7,161 nt of DNA from Thermoplasmata archaeon (GTDB lineage: Archaea > Thermoplasmatota > Thermoplasmata > Thermoplasmatales > Thermoplasmataceae), in the NCBI GenBank assembly GCA_021802165.1, contig JAKAAU010000079.1:1-7161 (forward strand), given 5' to 3'. Below the pieces are notes generated by a model. That model saw only the letters and a program-made list of their open reading frames with translations. It was not told the DNA's origin and made no database searches. How positions within the stretch are numbered: position 1 is the first letter of the stretch; every line of letters starts with the position of its first letter. Made by a program: the position numbers and the translations under genes. Of the stretch, positions 5,006 to 7,161 are shown one piece after another.

Positions 5006-5996
5006 CCAGAAATTTACCTCCTAGTTCCATTATATCACGTTTAGCAGATTTGTCTATAGTACTTATCCATTCATCTGGAATTTTATCAAATCCCGCATAG
5101 GAGCCAGCTATTGCCCCCACCATGCCCCCGATTGTATCCGAGTCAGCCCCGAGATTGCATGCCAGCAGTATTGAGTCCCTGAAATTCCCCTTAGAATATA
5201 AAAATATTGATATGGCTGCAGGGACAGAATCCTCCGTAAGAGCCCATTGTGGTTTTAGTATAAAATTATAAAGATTGTCAAGGAAAGAGTCAAAAGTGTT
5301 GTTGCTATTTGCAATGTCTACAGCTTCCTTTATTCTAGATGAAATTGATTTCTCCGGATTTCCCATTGATTTGGCTCCCATATCGGCACCTTCCAGTGAT
5401 GCCTCATAAACGGCATGAAGATTTTTTTCGTCTGAAACCGCATTTTTCACAGCAAAACTGATGGCTGCAGCCCCTGAAATGGCAAGAGCAGTATTATGTG
5501 TGCATAAACATGCGTTTATTACATCCTTTACAGTTTGTTCATTATCTGAAAAAGCATCGAAAATTCCAACCGGGCTAATTTTCATGGCGCAACCATTTGT
5601 GGTTCCATTTTTGCCTGTAACACTATATGGTATTCCAGATTTTAAATCTTTGATGGCACTTCTTGTGCTCGGACCTATGAGAGTGGTATTCATTATATCG
5701 TTGTCGTCCGCCCATCTTACAAGTCTAATTGCCATGTCTTCAGGGTCCACATGCCTTCTGGATATAATTGAATCTGCAACCATGTATGTAAGTTCAGTAT
5801 CATCCGTATATTCTCCCAAAACAAGTTTGGAATGCACGGATCCTTCCATTGGAGCTTCCAGAAAGTTTGTTACTTTTCCGTACTTAGCTTTTATCTGTTC
5901 TCTGCTCATAAAAGTAGTAGGCATTCCCATTGCATCCCCTATTGCCACCCCGTAAAATACACCCAGTATTTTATTTTTTAAATCATTTTTATCCAT
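4989..5996 (-). CDS. ADP-ribosylglycohydrolase-fold (ARH/DraG/YegU-like) hydrolase
   Basis: A 335-residue protein of the ADP-ribosylglycohydrolase family, which cleaves N- or O-glycosidic bonds to ADP-ribose or related glycosides using two Mg2+ ions. The family landmarks are all present: N-terminal ILGVFYGVAIGDAMGMP (residues 10-26), the metal-binding YTDDTELT (T64, D65, D66), NGCAMKISPVG in the middle, and C-terminal GADSDTIGGMVGAIAG with metal ligands D285, D287 and T288. It should therefore be active. I start at the ATG at 5996, not at the longer frame reaching 6113. The extra residues have no family character and overlap the transporter gene, and AGGTGA lies seven bases before this ATG; an ATG two codons earlier (6002) is less well spaced. 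The position between an MFS transporter and a PfkB kinase suggests a catabolic glycosidase rather than removal of protein ADP-ribosylation; this is inference. Confidence 0.88.
   Translation of the reverse strand: MDKNDLKNKILGVFYGVAIGDAMGMPTTFMSREQIKAKYGKVTNFLEAPMEGSVHSKLVLGEYTDDTELTYMVADSIISRRHVDPEDMAIRLVRWADDNDIMNTTLIGPSTRSAIKDLKSGIPYSVTGKNGTTNGCAMKISPVGIFDAFSDNEQTVKDVINACLCTHNTALAISGAAAISFAVKNAVSDEKNLHAVYEASLEGADMGAKSMGNPEKSISSRIKEAVDIANSNNTFDSFLDNLYNFILKPQWALTEDSVPAAISIFLYSKGNFRDSILLACNLGADSDTIGGMVGAIAGSYAGFDKIPDEWISTIDKSAKRDIMELGGKFLDAIQL
5015..5022 (-). promoter_or_regulatory. Shine-Dalgarno site of the PfkB kinase gene
   Basis: Minus-strand TAGGAGGT sits inside the end of the hydrolase gene, about ten bases before the ATG at 5005. 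It is the strongest ribosome binding site in the window and supports this start despite the overlap with the preceding gene. Confidence 0.65.
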
Positions 5997-6003
5997 ATAC
6001 ATT

Positions 6004-6010
6004 TCACCTA
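6004..6010 (-). promoter_or_regulatory. Stop codon and Shine-Dalgarno overlap between transporter and hydrolase genes
   Basis: The transporter stop TAG is part of the ribosome binding site TAGGTGA of the hydrolase gene on the minus strand. This places the ribosome for re-initiation at the ATG at 5996 and decides the start of the hydrolase. Confidence 0.6.
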
Positions 6011-7161
6011 GTCCCATATTCTTACGCTTCTGCCCTTGCTTGTTTCTATTCCCCATATGTACCAGGCAACTGATGCTACCAGGCCAGCACTGAAAATTCC
6101 GATTCCCAGCCACATGTATGATACTATGGGCAAATTAACTGCAAGGAAGATAACCGGTATAGACCCGCCCAGGGAGATAACTCTTACAATAGCAGAGTAA
6201 AGCCCCCTTCTTTTGGTAGCCCACATTTCTGATTTTAATGTATCTTCTGCAAGGAAATATATATTTATAAAAACCGACACCCCTATAAATAAAAACCAGA
6301 AGATAAATGTGTTTGTTATCCATATTTTTAATGTTGGTATGAACAGGTATGCAAATACAACAACCAGTATAGCTGAAACAAGAAGAAAACGTTTCCTGCT
6401 GAATTTATCAGCAACTATGCCGAGAAACCCTGCCAGAAACGCTACTATTCCGAATATAAAAATTAGCCAATCGGTAAGTGCCGGGAAAAAATAAGGTCCC
6501 AGTGTCAGCACGATCAGGCTGAATCCTGCAGTATAAGCCCATCCGATTATCCCACCGACTGCTATTCTGAAATAAAGGGATGGCAATTTTAACGGTTTCT
6601 CCAGATTATCATGTTCTGGAAATGCGCCGTAATATTTTTTAAGTTCTTTATTTGCACTGTTAAATCTTCCCTTTGATTCAAGCCACATAACGGATTCAGG
6701 CAATCTCAATCTTATAACGTACATAACGAAAAGAGATATTAACAAAGTTATTCCGAGCACAGCTCTCTGTGCAAATATTGATGATATGGCCAGAAGTGCC
6801 AGTATTGCTGCTATTGAGCCACCTATATTGGTAAAATTAAGTTCAAGAAATAATGCCCTACTCCGGTATTTCCGTGGAAACAACTCGTGTGTTGCTGTAA
6901 GAATGGTATTATATTCACCGCCGGCAGCAAATAGAAGCATACCGATAAAAATCAGGATTGTTGTATATGTAAAGCTGAAAATGAGCCCTGTGGCACCAAC
7001 TGCATAAATGGCAAGCGTTATGAATAGAGTTTTTTTCCTGCCAACTGCGTCAGCCAGAGGTCCCGATACCGCACCACCTAACAGAAGCCATAAGGGTGGC
7101 CAGATCGCCAGCAAGCCTAGCAGTGCACGTGGCATGGCAACCCAAGAAGTGGCTATATGAG
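6008..7161 (-). CDS. MFS transporter, sugar/metabolite porter type (partial, N-terminus beyond window)
   Basis: A major facilitator superfamily permease in the cytoplasmic membrane, probably proton-coupled import. Although an ATG occurs at 7133-7135, the frame stays open to the window edge (…HIATSWVAMPRALLG), and a start at that ATG would remove the first membrane helix, so I treat it as running off the right end; 383 residues are visible. The loop 2-3 signature GPLADAVGRKKT and a weaker repeat GIVADKFSRKRF in the second half are typical MFS motif A copies. RLPESVMWLESKGR before the central loop is the PES-W-L signature of the sugar porter and metabolite:H+ symporter branch, not the NupG-type nucleoside branch. 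About eleven hydrophobic helices are visible. First known gene of the operon, with the hydrolase start 11 bases after its stop. Substrate unknown; the context suggests the glycoside cleaved by the next enzyme. Confidence 0.85.
   Translation of the reverse strand, partial: HIATSWVAMPRALLGLLAIWPPLWLLLGGAVSGPLADAVGRKKTLFITLAIYAVGATGLIFSFTYTTILIFIGMLLFAAGGEYNTILTATHELFPRKYRSRALFLELNFTNIGGSIAAILALLAISSIFAQRAVLGITLLISLFVMYVIRLRLPESVMWLESKGRFNSANKELKKYYGAFPEHDNLEKPLKLPSLYFRIAVGGIIGWAYTAGFSLIVLTLGPYFFPALTDWLIFIFGIVAFLAGFLGIVADKFSRKRFLLVSAILVVVFAYLFIPTLKIWITNTFIFWFLFIGVSVFINIYFLAEDTLKSEMWATKRRGLYSAIVRVISLGGSIPVIFLAVNLPIVSYMWLGIGIFSAGLVASVAWYIWGIETSKGRSVRIWD

Noticed and set aside
5461..5955. Plus-strand open frame of 164 codons
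   Set aside because: It lies wholly antisense to the ADP-ribosylglycohydrolase gene, whose conserved motifs prove the minus strand is coding; this is a shadow frame.
5997..6113. Longer start for the ADP-ribosylglycohydrolase giving 374 residues
   Set aside because: The extra N-terminal residues lack family similarity and overlap the transporter gene. The ATG at 5996 has a well-spaced ribosome binding site and begins just before the conserved ILGVFYG segment.
1..7161. CRISPR array, complete insertion sequence or replication origin
   Set aside because: No regularly spaced repeat of suitable length, no intact transposase with terminal repeats, and no cluster of origin-like repeats with an Orc1/Cdc6 gene were seen.

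Overview
The window looks like chromosomal DNA from a euryarchaeon, most likely a Thermoplasmatales-type acidophile; the order is inference, the domain is much firmer. The evidence is AT-rich TATA elements placed about 25 bases before leaderless ATG starts and before the tRNA, archaeal Shine-Dalgarno sites (GAGGTG, GGAGGT, AGGTGA), and a tRNA-Trp gene whose intron carries a box C/D guide RNA.

Layout from left to right. Bases 1-244 hold no supported gene. Bases 245-2271 (minus strand) are a two-gene operon related to lutA/lutB of lactate utilization: a cysteine-rich CCG-domain protein followed, with a 4-base overlap, by an LUD-domain protein with ferredoxin-like cysteine motifs. Its upstream region (2272-2615) contains a palindrome beside the TATA box, a spaced direct repeat and a dyad. 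Bases 2616-3214 (minus) are a vapBC toxin-antitoxin pair with a palindrome in its promoter. At 3487-3628 (plus) lies an intron-containing tRNA-Trp(CCA). Bases 3629-4087 hold no intact gene but show stop-riddled coding relics resembling a decayed DDE transposase.

Bases 4088-7161 (minus) are a tightly packed operon: an MFS transporter (cut by the right edge), an ADP-ribosylglycohydrolase-fold enzyme and a PfkB-type sugar or nucleoside kinase. The set and order match the poorly characterised E. coli yegT-yegU-yegV cluster (recalled from memory), suggesting uptake, glycosidic cleavage and phosphorylation of a glycoside or nucleoside.

The strongest observation is in the tRNA-Trp intron. Both guides obey the box D plus five rule and point at C34 and C39, the positions known from the haloarchaeal homologue. 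The degenerate C and D boxes (GUGAUUA and AUGA) carry a matched G-C to U-A change in the kink-turn. The most interesting protein system is the yegTUV-like cassette. The middle of the window (toxin-antitoxin, tRNA, transposase relic) looks like an accessory hotspot.
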